From Streptomyces sp. NBC_01471 (GTDB taxonomy: Bacteria > Actinomycetota > Actinomycetes > Streptomycetales > Streptomycetaceae), in the NCBI RefSeq assembly GCF_041438865.1, contig NZ_CP109450.1:372001-436000 (forward strand): DNA of 64,000 bases, given 5' to 3'. How positions within the stretch are numbered: position 1 is the stretch's first letter; each line of letters begins with the position of its first letter. This document shows, in pieces, positions 38,683-46,079 of this stretch. The notes beneath the pieces were generated by a model, which ran no database searches, was not told where the DNA came from, and saw nothing but the letters and a program-made list of their open reading frames with translations. Made by a program: the position numbers and the translations under genes.

Positions 38683-39651
38683 TCAGCTGCCGCAGAGCTC
38701 GGCGAACCGGCGGGCGCCGATGTTGCCGCCCGAAATGATCACGCCGACGCGCCGCGGGAGCCGGTCGACGCGGCCTGCCAGCAGGGCAGCCAGCCCGGTG
38801 GCACCGCTGGGCTCGATGACGATCTTCAGGCGTTCGAAGGCGAACCGCATGGCGTCGCGGATCTGGTCGTCGGTCACCAGGTCGATGCCGTCGACCAGCC
38901 GCTGGTTGACGGAGAAGGTCAGTTCCCCGGGGATGTCGGCCGCCTGGCCGTCGGCGATGGTGCGCGGCACCGGGATGGACACCCGCCTGCCCGCCTCCAG
39001 GGACCGCTTCGTATCGTCCCCGGCCTCCGGTTCCACGCCGGTCACCCGGATACGGTCCCGCAGCCCCTTGGCCACGGTCGCGCTGCCGGCCATCAGTCCG
39101 CCACCGCCGACCGGCACCACCAGCGCGTCGAGCTCCCCCGCCTCCTCGATGAGTTCGAGTGCGGCGGTGCCCTGCCCGGCGATGACGTGCCGGTGCTCGT
39201 ACGGCGGGATGAGCGCGAGACCGCGGTCGGCGGCCAGGGCCTCACCGATGGCGACGCGGTCGCCGGTGTAGCGGTCGTACGTGACGATCTCCGCACCGTA
39301 ACCGGCGGTGGCGTCCAGCTTCGACTGCGGAGTGTCCTCCGGCATCAGGATCACCGCGGTGGTGCCCAGCTCCCTCGCGGCCAGGGCGACGGCCTGCGCG
39401 TGGTTGCCCGAGGAGTACGCGGCGATGCCCTTGCCCAGTTGCTCCGGGGAGAGGCGGGAGGCCGCGTTGTAGGCGCCGCGGAACTTGAAGGCCCCGATTC
39501 GCTGGAAGTTCTCGCACTTGAGGAGTACCTCGGCGCCGACGAGCCGGTCCAGGGTGCGTGAGCGCAGCACGGGGGTGCGGTGGGCCACGCCCTTGATCCG
39601 CGCGGCGGCGTCGCGGACGTCGTCGAGGGTGACCGGCGGTGGGTTCGTCAT
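38683..39651 (-). CDS. PLP-dependent threonine/serine dehydratase-type enzyme (possibly threo-3-hydroxyaspartate ammonia-lyase)
   Basis: A 322-aa fold-type II PLP enzyme. The Schiff-base Lys lies in FKFRGAYNA, with SSGNHAQAVA and the phosphate-binding PVGGGGLMAG. It is catabolic-type, with no ACT regulatory domain after the catalytic part. The family deaminates L-Thr/L-Ser or threo-3-hydroxyaspartate, or racemises Ser; the choice cannot be made from sequence. The start overlaps the stop of the PAS/HTH regulator (ATGA), so both come from one message. Confidence 0.88.
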   Translation of the reverse strand: MTNPPPVTLDDVRDAAARIKGVAHRTPVLRSRTLDRLVGAEVLLKCENFQRIGAFKFRGAYNAASRLSPEQLGKGIAAYSSGNHAQAVALAARELGTTAVILMPEDTPQSKLDATAGYGAEIVTYDRYTGDRVAIGEALAADRGLALIPPYEHRHVIAGQGTAALELIEEAGELDALVVPVGGGGLMAGSATVAKGLRDRIRVTGVEPEAGDDTKRSLEAGRRVSIPVPRTIADGQAADIPGELTFSVNQRLVDGIDLVTDDQIRDAMRFAFERLKIVIEPSGATGLAALLAGRVDRLPRRVGVIISGGNIGARRFAELCGS

Positions 39652-40406
39652 GCGGGGGCTCCGTCTGGGCTCGCGGTATCGGGCGGGCCGTCCGGCCGGG
39701 ACCCGTTGGACGTTGACATGGGCGTGGGCGCGGGGGCTCTGGCCTCGGAGAGGTAGTGGTAGGCGGAGGCGCGGGAGATGCCGAGCCGCGAGGCGACCTG
39801 CTCGACCGCGCGCCGCACGGCGAAGACTCCACGCCCGTCCAGACCGCGGAACAGCTGGACGCGCTGGGCCCGGTCCAGCTCGGCCCAGCTCTTGTTCTGC
39901 CGCAGCTGGTGGTCGTCGACGAGTGCGTCCACGACGGAGTCGATGTCGTTGCCGAAGGTCGTGGTCGGCACCCCGGCGGGGCTGCCGACGCCCGCGATGT
40001 CGCCGAGCAGGGCGTGCGCCTGACTGACGGCGGTGATGTCGAGGTTCACGCACAGGGCCCCGAACACGGTGCCCGCCGAGTCGCGCAGGACCATCGTGGA
40101 GGACTTGACCAGCTTCCCGTCCCGGGTGCGGGTGAGGTAGTTGAGCTGGTTCTCCGCCGCATCGCCGCGGCCGAGGAGGCCCATGCCGATCTCGCTCATG
40201 GCGCCGCCGACCGCGCGCCCGGTGACCGAGCCCGCGATGGCCACGACGGACTCCTCCGGATGCCGGAAGTCGTGGACCACCGCTTCACAGCAGGAGCCCA
40301 GTGTCGCGGCGATGCCGTCGACGACGGGGAGGAGCGCGGCGATGATCGCGTCCTGCTCCCCCGCCCGTTCACTGCCCGTGCCGGTGGTCCGCCTCGGCTC
40401 CGCCAT
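39648..40406 (-). CDS. PAS/HTH regulator of the YheO/DauR type
   Basis: The 252-aa protein has an N-terminal YheO-like PAS domain (~15-140: CCEAVVHDFRHPEESVVAIAG, GRAVGGAMSEIGMGLL, VFGALCVNLDIT) and a C-terminal helix-turn-helix (RRAVEQVASRLGISRASAYHYLSEAR). Members such as DauR regulate amino-acid catabolism. The ATG at 40406 follows GGAGG. It is co-translated with the dehydratase-type enzyme, so it probably controls it in response to an amino acid. A large palindrome lies 47 bp upstream. Confidence 0.88.
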   Translation of the reverse strand: MAEPRRTTGTGSERAGEQDAIIAALLPVVDGIAATLGSCCEAVVHDFRHPEESVVAIAGSVTGRAVGGAMSEIGMGLLGRGDAAENQLNYLTRTRDGKLVKSSTMVLRDSAGTVFGALCVNLDITAVSQAHALLGDIAGVGSPAGVPTTTFGNDIDSVVDALVDDHQLRQNKSWAELDRAQRVQLFRGLDGRGVFAVRRAVEQVASRLGISRASAYHYLSEARAPAPTPMSTSNGSRPDGPPDTASPDGAPA

Positions 40407-40452
40407 CCGTCCTCCACCAGGAATCGGATCCCCGGCGGAGGCCCCGCCGAGA

Positions 40453-40493
40453 GTCTGGACGAACAGTCTAGTAGATGGACGGATCGTCCAGAC
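40453..40493. promoter_or_regulatory. Operator candidate upstream of the PAS/HTH regulator
   Basis: A perfect 10-bp inverted repeat, GTCTGGACGA and TCGTCCAGAC, occupies 40453-40462 and 40484-40493. The 21-bp spacer holds a partial internal repeat (AGTCTAGTAGATGGAC). It sits 47-87 bp before the ATG. Confidence 0.7.
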
Positions 40494-40507
40494 CTCGGGT
40501 GCGGAGG

Positions 40508-41302
40508 TCAGGCTTTGCGGGCCACTCCCGCGTACATGTTCGTCTCGGTCTCCGGCGGTACCACGCCGTCGGCGGGCCGCCACGACGTCATCGGCACCAC
40601 GCCGGGTCCGACCAGTTCGAGCCCGGTGAACAGAGCCTCCACCTCGGTCCGGGTGCGCAGGTACATGGGGATGCCGCGCTCGGTGTATTCACGTGCCAGC
40701 GCCCCGGACTCGGGTGCGAGGTCGCCGGTGGCGAGGGTGAGCGCCAGATAACTGCCCGGTACCAGCGATCCCATCAGCGTCTCGATGAGACCTTGCGCGT
40801 CCTGCACGAACTGCAGCATGGCGATCACCGTCAGGCCCACCGGCTCGTCCATATCGAGCGTCCCGCGGAGGGCGGGATCGGTGAGGAGCGTGCCCGGCTC
40901 GGTCATGTCCGCCTGGATGTAGGCGGTCCGCCCCTCGGGGGTGCTGCGCATCAGCGCGTCCGCGTGGGCGAGGACGATCGGGTCGTTGTCCACGTAGACG
41001 ATCCGCGCTTCCGGAGTCTGCCGCTGGACGACCTGGTGCAGATTGGGCTCCGTCGGAATGCCCGTACCGATGTCCAGGAACTGGCGTATCCCGGCCTCCG
41101 CTGCCAGCCAGTGGGCCATCCGCCGCATGGTCGCCCGGTTCGCCAGCATGCTCGTCCGCAGCCCCGGCCAGGCACGCAGCGACGCCTCGGCAGCCACCCG
41201 GTCCACTTCGTAGTGGTCCTTACCGCCCAGGATGTAGTCGTACACCCGCGCCGAATTCGCCCGGTTGCCCCGTACGGCCACTCGGTCGTTCCGCTCGCTC
41301 AT
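40508..41302 (-). CDS. SAM-dependent methyltransferase, DUF574 family (second copy)
   Basis: A 264-aa paralogue of the protein at 14982-15836: ARVYDYILGGKDHYEVDR, FLDIGTGIPTEPNLHQVVQ and IVYVDNDPIVLAHADAL align directly. The start at 41302 matches the usual family N-terminus. It lies just upstream of the operator and PAS/HTH regulator but is separated by the palindrome region. The substrate is unknown. Confidence 0.85.
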   Translation of the reverse strand: MSERNDRVAVRGNRANSARVYDYILGGKDHYEVDRVAAEASLRAWPGLRTSMLANRATMRRMAHWLAAEAGIRQFLDIGTGIPTEPNLHQVVQRQTPEARIVYVDNDPIVLAHADALMRSTPEGRTAYIQADMTEPGTLLTDPALRGTLDMDEPVGLTVIAMLQFVQDAQGLIETLMGSLVPGSYLALTLATGDLAPESGALAREYTERGIPMYLRTRTEVEALFTGLELVGPGVVPMTSWRPADGVVPPETETNMYAGVARKA

Positions 41303-41558
41303 CCCTACCGCCCTTTTCGCTTCTCGGTGTCGCGCCCGGTGTGCCGCGCCCGTGAACACCCGTCCGGCCTGCGGCGAGCATAGACGCCGGAATCCGCCGG
41401 ATGATCTCCCCGGAGCCCATCGCCCGTGCGGACGAACCGAGTTGGGCCCCCTCCCCCGCCGCCCGGTGTCACGGACCGGACCGGCAGGAGCCGGGCTTCT
41501 GCGGCGACGGGGCCACCGAACCTACAATGGGAAGAAGGTCACGACGGAAGGACCTCCC

Positions 41559-41744
41559 ATGACTGAGTTGCAGGACAAGGAGTTCTACGCGCAGGACAGG
41601 CCCGAACATCCGATGCTGCCGGAGGACCGGCCGCGTGGCGGCGGCCCGAGGGCGCCGATGAAGCACCGGGGACCCTGGGTCGGCGCCGCCCTCGTCGTCG
41701 GCATCATCGTATTGATCATCGTCGGCGTGGCGCTCTTCCCGTAG
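41559..41744 (+). CDS. Small single-pass membrane protein
   Basis: A 61-aa protein with a charged, Pro/Gly-rich N-terminal half (~1-37) and one C-terminal transmembrane helix (~39-60). GGAAGGA lies 8 bases before the ATG at 41559, and the AT content just upstream fits a promoter. I do not recognise the family. Confidence 0.75.
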   Translation: MTELQDKEFYAQDRPEHPMLPEDRPRGGGPRAPMKHRGPWVGAALVVGIIVLIIVGVALFP

Positions 41745-41846
41745 AACCGGCCAGGACCGGCCGGACACGGCTGCCTGAGAGCCGCGCCGTGGACGGCCCA
41801 CCGTCCGAGCGCACGGGACACCCGTGCCCCTCGTTCACGGATGCGT

Positions 41847-42383
41847 TCAGCTGACGCCGAACTCCCGGACAACGGCCCGGCAGAAGGCCGGAAGGTCATC
41901 CGGGTTACGGCTGGTGACCAAGGTGTTCGGGCCGCCCGTGCACACCTTGACCTCCTCGTCCACCCAACTTCCCCCGGCGTTGCGGATGTCGGTACGAAGG
42001 CTCGGCCACGATGTGAGTGTGCGGCCGCGCACGACGTCGGCCTCGATGAGGCTCCAGGGAGCGTGGCAGATCGCGGCGACCGGCTTCCCCGCGTCGAAGA
42101 AGCTCCTCACGAAGGCCACCGCCCGCTCGTCCGTCCGCAGCGCGTCGGGATTGGCCAGCCCGCCGGGGAGCACCAGAGCTCCGTAGTCCCCGGTGCGGGC
42201 GGTGTCCAGATCCACATCGACGGGGAATTCCTCCGCCCTGTCCAGGTGGTTGAAGGCCTGGATCTTCCCGGACCGCGTCGACACCAGGTGGGGTGTGCCC
42301 CCGGCCGCGGCCACCGCGGCCCAGGGATCGGTCAGTTCGACCTGCTCCACGCCCTCCGGCGCGACGAGAAACGCAACCTTCAT
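41847..42383 (-). CDS. DJ-1/PfpI-family protein (type 1 glutamine amidotransferase-like)
   Basis: A 178-aa single-domain protein with KVAFLVAPEGVEQVEL at the start, YGALVLPGGLANPDALR and the nucleophile elbow AAICHAPWSL carrying the conserved Cys. SWPSLRTDIRNAGGSWVDEEV is typical of the PfpI/YhbO branch, linked to glyoxal-damage repair or stress. The ATG at 42383 lies 10 bases after AAAGG; a GTG 12 bases earlier is possible. Confidence 0.9.
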   Translation of the reverse strand: MKVAFLVAPEGVEQVELTDPWAAVAAAGGTPHLVSTRSGKIQAFNHLDRAEEFPVDVDLDTARTGDYGALVLPGGLANPDALRTDERAVAFVRSFFDAGKPVAAICHAPWSLIEADVVRGRTLTSWPSLRTDIRNAGGSWVDEEVKVCTGGPNTLVTSRNPDDLPAFCRAVVREFGVS

Positions 42384-42533
42384 GATGGTCGTCACCTTTC
42401 TGGTCTCGTGTGCCCGCGGCCTGTTCGCTGCCGACCGCGGGAAGACCGTCCGCCTACCCGCGTGACCGGCGAATCATCCCCACCATGAGCGCACCCGGCA
42501 GGCCGCCACGCATCCGGGAGGCCCCGCCCGCCC

Positions 42534-43229
42534 TCAGCCCTCCACGGCCGGCGCGAGTCGCGCCCTGATGCCGTCGAAGTGGGTACGCATCGCGGCGCAG
42601 GCCCGCGGACCATCGCCCGCCGCGACGGCCTCGACGATCTCCCGGTGCTGGGCGACCGTGACAGCCGGGTCCTGATGCCCGTCGCCGGTGTCGCCGCGCA
42701 CCTGGTCGAGAGCGGCCCAGAAGGCGTCGAGCACTTCGCTGAGCAGATGGTTCCCGAGGGACCGGTACAGGACCAGGTGGAAGGCCCGGTCCGTGCTCCG
42801 GGCGATCCGTCCCCGCGCGGCCTCGCCCTCCATTTCCGTCACGATCCCCCGCAGCACCGCGAGGTCCTCGTCGGGCACCGACACCGCGACGCTGTCGATC
42901 AGCCCTGCCTCCAGCGCCTCACGCACCCGCATGAGTTCGAACAGACTCGCCTCGCCGTTGCGGTGGCGCACCGCCGCACGGAACGCCAGGCCCTCGACCA
43001 GCGGAGCCAGCGAGAGCGAGCCCACGAAGGTGCCGGCACCGCGCCGGATCTCCACGACCCGCAGGGCCTGGAGCGCCTTGAGCGCTTCCCGGACCGTGAC
43101 CCGGCCGACCCCGAAGAGTCCGGTCAGCTCGGTCTCGGTGGGCAGCGGGCTGCCGGGCGACAGTCCGCGATCCAGGATCAGCCGGCGGATACGGGCTTGG
43201 ACGTCCTCCGACGCCGTGCTGCGGACCAC
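42534..43229 (-). CDS. nanR: GntR-family (FadR subfamily) regulator of the sialic acid operon
   Basis: The 231-aa protein has an N-terminal GntR winged helix (ARIRRLILDRGLSPGSPLPTE, LFGVGRVTVREALKAL, RGAGTFVG) and an all-helical FadR/FCD effector domain with a probable metal site (His residues in RAFHLVLYRS and AQHREIVEA). A GTG start follows AGGAAGG. It is divergent from nanA with a GACATCTGATGTC palindrome between, so it is inferred to repress the nan genes. The symbol is by role and context. Confidence 0.82.
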   Translation of the reverse strand: MVRSTASEDVQARIRRLILDRGLSPGSPLPTETELTGLFGVGRVTVREALKALQALRVVEIRRGAGTFVGSLSLAPLVEGLAFRAAVRHRNGEASLFELMRVREALEAGLIDSVAVSVPDEDLAVLRGIVTEMEGEAARGRIARSTDRAFHLVLYRSLGNHLLSEVLDAFWAALDQVRGDTGDGHQDPAVTVAQHREIVEAVAAGDGPRACAAMRTHFDGIRARLAPAVEG

Positions 43230-43287
43230 TGGGGGTTTCCTTCCTGGGACCTGCTACCGGGAGGCCTGGAACGTGACCGGGGTCACT

Positions 43288-43346
43288 TTGACGATTCACA
43301 CCAGGTGGGGACTATTCTAACCTCAAGACATAGGACATCTGATGTC
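43288..43346 (+). promoter_or_regulatory. nan promoter and GntR-type operator
   Basis: TTGACG (43288-43293) and TATTCT (43313-43318) form a plausible promoter with a long 19-bp spacer. The palindrome GACAT-CTG-ATGTC at 43334-43346 follows, close to where transcription should begin, and is flanked by further ACAT/ATGT half-sites (AGACAT before, CATGTC after). That position suits repression. Confidence 0.65.
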
Positions 43347-43397
43347 TCATGTCATGGAGAGAATCTCCAGCCCCCCACTTGCACCAGGAGTAGCCCC

Positions 43398-44357
43398 ATG
43401 GCTCTGACCGCCCCCCTCCGCGGGGTCGTACCGCCCGTCTGCACCCCGCTCGACGCCACCGGGGAGATCGACACCGATTCGCTCTCGCGCCTGGTCGAGC
43501 ACCTCATCGGCGGAGGTGTGCACGGTCTGTTCGCGCTGGGATCGACCAGCGAGGTCGCCTATCTCACCGACGCGCAGCGCGCGACGGTCCTGGAGACCGT
43601 GGTCCGGGCGACCGCCGGCCGTGTCCCGGTGCTCGCCGGTGTCATCGACACCACCACCGCCCGCGTGATCGACCACGCGCGGGTCGCGGCCCGGCTCGGC
43701 GCGGACGCGCTCGTCGCCACGGCGCCCTTCTACACACGCACGCACCCCAAGGAGATCGCCGGGCACTTCCGGCGGATCCGGGCGGGCGTCGACCTCCCGC
43801 TGTTCGCGTACGACCTTCCGGTCTCGGTGCACAGCAAGCTCTCCGCACCCCTCGTCCGCGAACTCGCCGAGGACGGCACCCTGGCCGGACTCAAGGACAG
43901 CAGCGGCGACGAGGGCGGGCTGCGCCGCCTGCTCGTCGAACTCGGCGGCCGGGACGGCCGGAGCCAGGGCCCCGTCCCCCGCTTCAGCATCCTCACCGGC
44001 TCGGAACTCACCGTCGACGCCGCCCTGCTGGCCGGTGCCGACGGCGTCGTACCCGGCATCGGCAATGTCGACCCCGCGGCCTATGTGCGGCTGTACGAGG
44101 CGGCCCGCGCCGGTGACTGGACGCTGGCCGCCAAGGAGCAGGAGCGGCTCGTCTCGCTCTTCGACATCGTGGACGTGGGCCCCGAAGGCGACATGGGGCG
44201 CAGCTCGTCGGCGCTCGGCTCCTTCAAGGGAGCTCTGCGGCTCCTCGGTGTCATCGCGTGCGGCGACACCGCGTTCCCGCAGATCCAGCTCGGCGCCGCA
44301 TCCCTCGCGCTCATCGCCGAGCCGCTGCGCGCGGCCGGACTGACCCCTCCCCGATGA
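43398..44357 (+). CDS. nanA: N-acetylneuraminate lyase (DapA/NanA family)
   Basis: A 319-aa TIM-barrel aldolase that cleaves N-acetylneuraminate to N-acetylmannosamine and pyruvate. GLFALGSTSEVAYLT is the carboxylate-binding segment, and K166 in LAGLKDSSGD is the Schiff-base Lys (K165 in E. coli). The ATG at 43398 follows AGGAG. Alone it could be another DapA-family lyase; adjacent kinase, epimerase and NanT-type transporter make sialic acid the likely substrate. The stop overlaps the next start (ATGA). Confidence 0.88.
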   Translation: MALTAPLRGVVPPVCTPLDATGEIDTDSLSRLVEHLIGGGVHGLFALGSTSEVAYLTDAQRATVLETVVRATAGRVPVLAGVIDTTTARVIDHARVAARLGADALVATAPFYTRTHPKEIAGHFRRIRAGVDLPLFAYDLPVSVHSKLSAPLVRELAEDGTLAGLKDSSGDEGGLRRLLVELGGRDGRSQGPVPRFSILTGSELTVDAALLAGADGVVPGIGNVDPAAYVRLYEAARAGDWTLAAKEQERLVSLFDIVDVGPEGDMGRSSSALGSFKGALRLLGVIACGDTAFPQIQLGAASLALIAEPLRAAGLTPPR

Positions 44358-45313
44358 CGACACGGACCACGCACCCGGGCCCCCCTCCGGCGACGGGTCC
44401 CGTCATCGGCCTCGACCTGGGCGGCACGAAGATCGCTGCCGCCCTGGTCGGGCCGGACGGGGCGGTGCTCGCCCGGCACACCCTGGCGACTCCGGCGACC
44501 GAGGGAGCCGGCGCCGTGCTCGACGCGCTGTGCACCGCAGCACGCGCCGTCGACCGCGGCGCGGTGGCGGTCGGTGTCGCCGCGGCCGGTGTGGTGGACC
44601 CCCTTTCGGGCACCGTCACCAGCGCGACGGACTCGATCCGAGGCTGGGCGGGCACCGCGCTGGGAACCGGCCTCGCGGACCGCACGGGCCTCCCGGTCGC
44701 CTGCGACAACGACGTACGCGCCACCGCGGGACCCGAGCTCGCCGCGACCGGCGGCGAGCATGCCTCCCTGCTGTTCGCGGCCGTCGGCACCGGGGTCGGC
44801 GGCGCACTCGCCTGCGACGGGCGGATGCTGCACGGAGCCGCGGGCATCGCGGGTCATCTCGGGCATCTGCCGAGCCCCGATGCGGACGGGCTCGACTGCA
44901 CCTGCGGCGGCACCGGGCACCTCGAAGCGGTGGCGTCCGGGCCCGGCATCACCGCCCTGTACGAGCGACTCACCGGACGGGCCGCCGACCGGCTCCAGAC
45001 CGTCGCCGAGCGCGCCGCGGCGGGTGACGGCGGTGCGGTACGGGCCATCACCACCGGAGCGCGGGCGATGGGCCGTGCGCTCGGCGGCCTCGCCAACGCG
45101 CTGGGCCCCGACCGGGTCGTCGTCGGCGGCGGCGTACCGGGAATCGGCCCCCTCTACTGGGACGCCCTGACCGACGCCTTCACGGGCGAGCTGATGCCGC
45201 CGCTGCGCCGGCTGCGCCCGGCGGCGCCACTGCACGGCGCCGACGCCGCCGTACTCGGCGCCGCCGCCCTCACCACCACCGTCCCCCTGCACAGACCGGG
45301 AGCCCAACCATGA
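44354..45313 (+). CDS. nanK: ROK-family kinase, probable N-acetylmannosamine kinase
   Basis: A 319-aa sugar kinase with the ATP-binding GLDLGGTKIAAAL near the start, the catalytic Asp in CDNDVRATAGPE and a ROK zinc motif read as CTCGGTGHLE. The usual third Cys of CxCGxxGCxE is His here, so zinc binding may be altered but not lost. It would phosphorylate ManNAc for NanE. It overlaps both neighbours by ATGA, so translation is coupled. Other hexoses are possible for ROK kinases; context favours ManNAc. Confidence 0.85.
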   Translation: MTTRTTHPGPPPATGPVIGLDLGGTKIAAALVGPDGAVLARHTLATPATEGAGAVLDALCTAARAVDRGAVAVGVAAAGVVDPLSGTVTSATDSIRGWAGTALGTGLADRTGLPVACDNDVRATAGPELAATGGEHASLLFAAVGTGVGGALACDGRMLHGAAGIAGHLGHLPSPDADGLDCTCGGTGHLEAVASGPGITALYERLTGRAADRLQTVAERAAAGDGGAVRAITTGARAMGRALGGLANALGPDRVVVGGGVPGIGPLYWDALTDAFTGELMPPLRRLRPAAPLHGADAAVLGAAALTTTVPLHRPGAQP

Positions 45314-46020
45314 GCACACCGTCCCGTACGCCGTCCAGCACACCGGCCGCAGCACTGGCCGGGGCACTCCGGGGCCGGCTCATCGTGTCCTGTCAGGCCC
45401 CTCCCGGCGACCCGATGCGGGAGACCGGCACCCTGGTCCGGCTGGCCCGGGCCGCCGCGGCGGGCGGCGCGGCAGCCGTACGTGCCAACGAGCCCGCAGT
45501 GGTGGCGGCGATCCGGGAATCCGTGGACCTCCCCCTGATCGGTCTGTGGAAGGACGGCGACACCGGTGTGTACATCACGCCGACCGTCCGGCACGCCCTG
45601 GCGCTCGTGGAGGCGGGAGCCGATGTGGTCGCCGCCGACGCGACCGCACGGCCCCGCCCCGACGGCAGCACCTTCGCCGCTCTCGCCGGGGCCGTCCACG
45701 CGGCGGGCGCCCTGGTGATGGCCGATGTCTCGACCCTCGACGAGGGCGTCGCCGCGGCGGCCGAGGGCGCGGACCTGGTGTCGACCACCCTCTCCGGGTA
45801 TGTTCCCGGCTCACCGCGGCAGGAGGGGCCCGACCTCGCCCTGGTCGCCGCCCTCGCCGGCGCGGTGGACGTCCCGGTCGTCGCCGAAGGCCGTATCCGC
45901 AATCCGCACGAGGCCGCGGCCGCCCTCGCGCACGGCGCCCACAGCGTCGTCGTCGGCACCGCCATCACCGCTCCCACCGCCCTGACCGCCACGTTCGTCT
46001 CGGAACTGGCCCAGCGATAG
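45310..46020 (+). CDS. nanE: N-acetylmannosamine-6-phosphate 2-epimerase
   Basis: A 236-aa TIM-barrel enzyme converting ManNAc-6-P to GlcNAc-6-P. GRLIVSCQAPPGDPM near residue 22, PLIGLWKDGDTGVYITPT near 74, ADVSTLDEG and VVAEGRIRNPHEAAAAL with a GAHSVVVGTAI phosphate end are NanE signatures. The ATG overlaps the kinase stop. Downstream deacetylase and deaminase (NagA, NagB) are not in this window. Confidence 0.93.
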   Translation: MSTPSRTPSSTPAAALAGALRGRLIVSCQAPPGDPMRETGTLVRLARAAAAGGAAAVRANEPAVVAAIRESVDLPLIGLWKDGDTGVYITPTVRHALALVEAGADVVAADATARPRPDGSTFAALAGAVHAAGALVMADVSTLDEGVAAAAEGADLVSTTLSGYVPGSPRQEGPDLALVAALAGAVDVPVVAEGRIRNPHEAAAALAHGAHSVVVGTAITAPTALTATFVSELAQR

Positions 46021-46079
46021 CGCATCAGCGCCTGCCGGACGGCCCCAACGCCGAGTCCGTCCGGCATTCTGGAGGCACC

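Noticed and set aside
42579..43397. Extended N-terminus of the nanA frame over the GntR gene
   Set aside because: The GntR protein on the other strand is real and AGGAG sets the nanA start at 43398.
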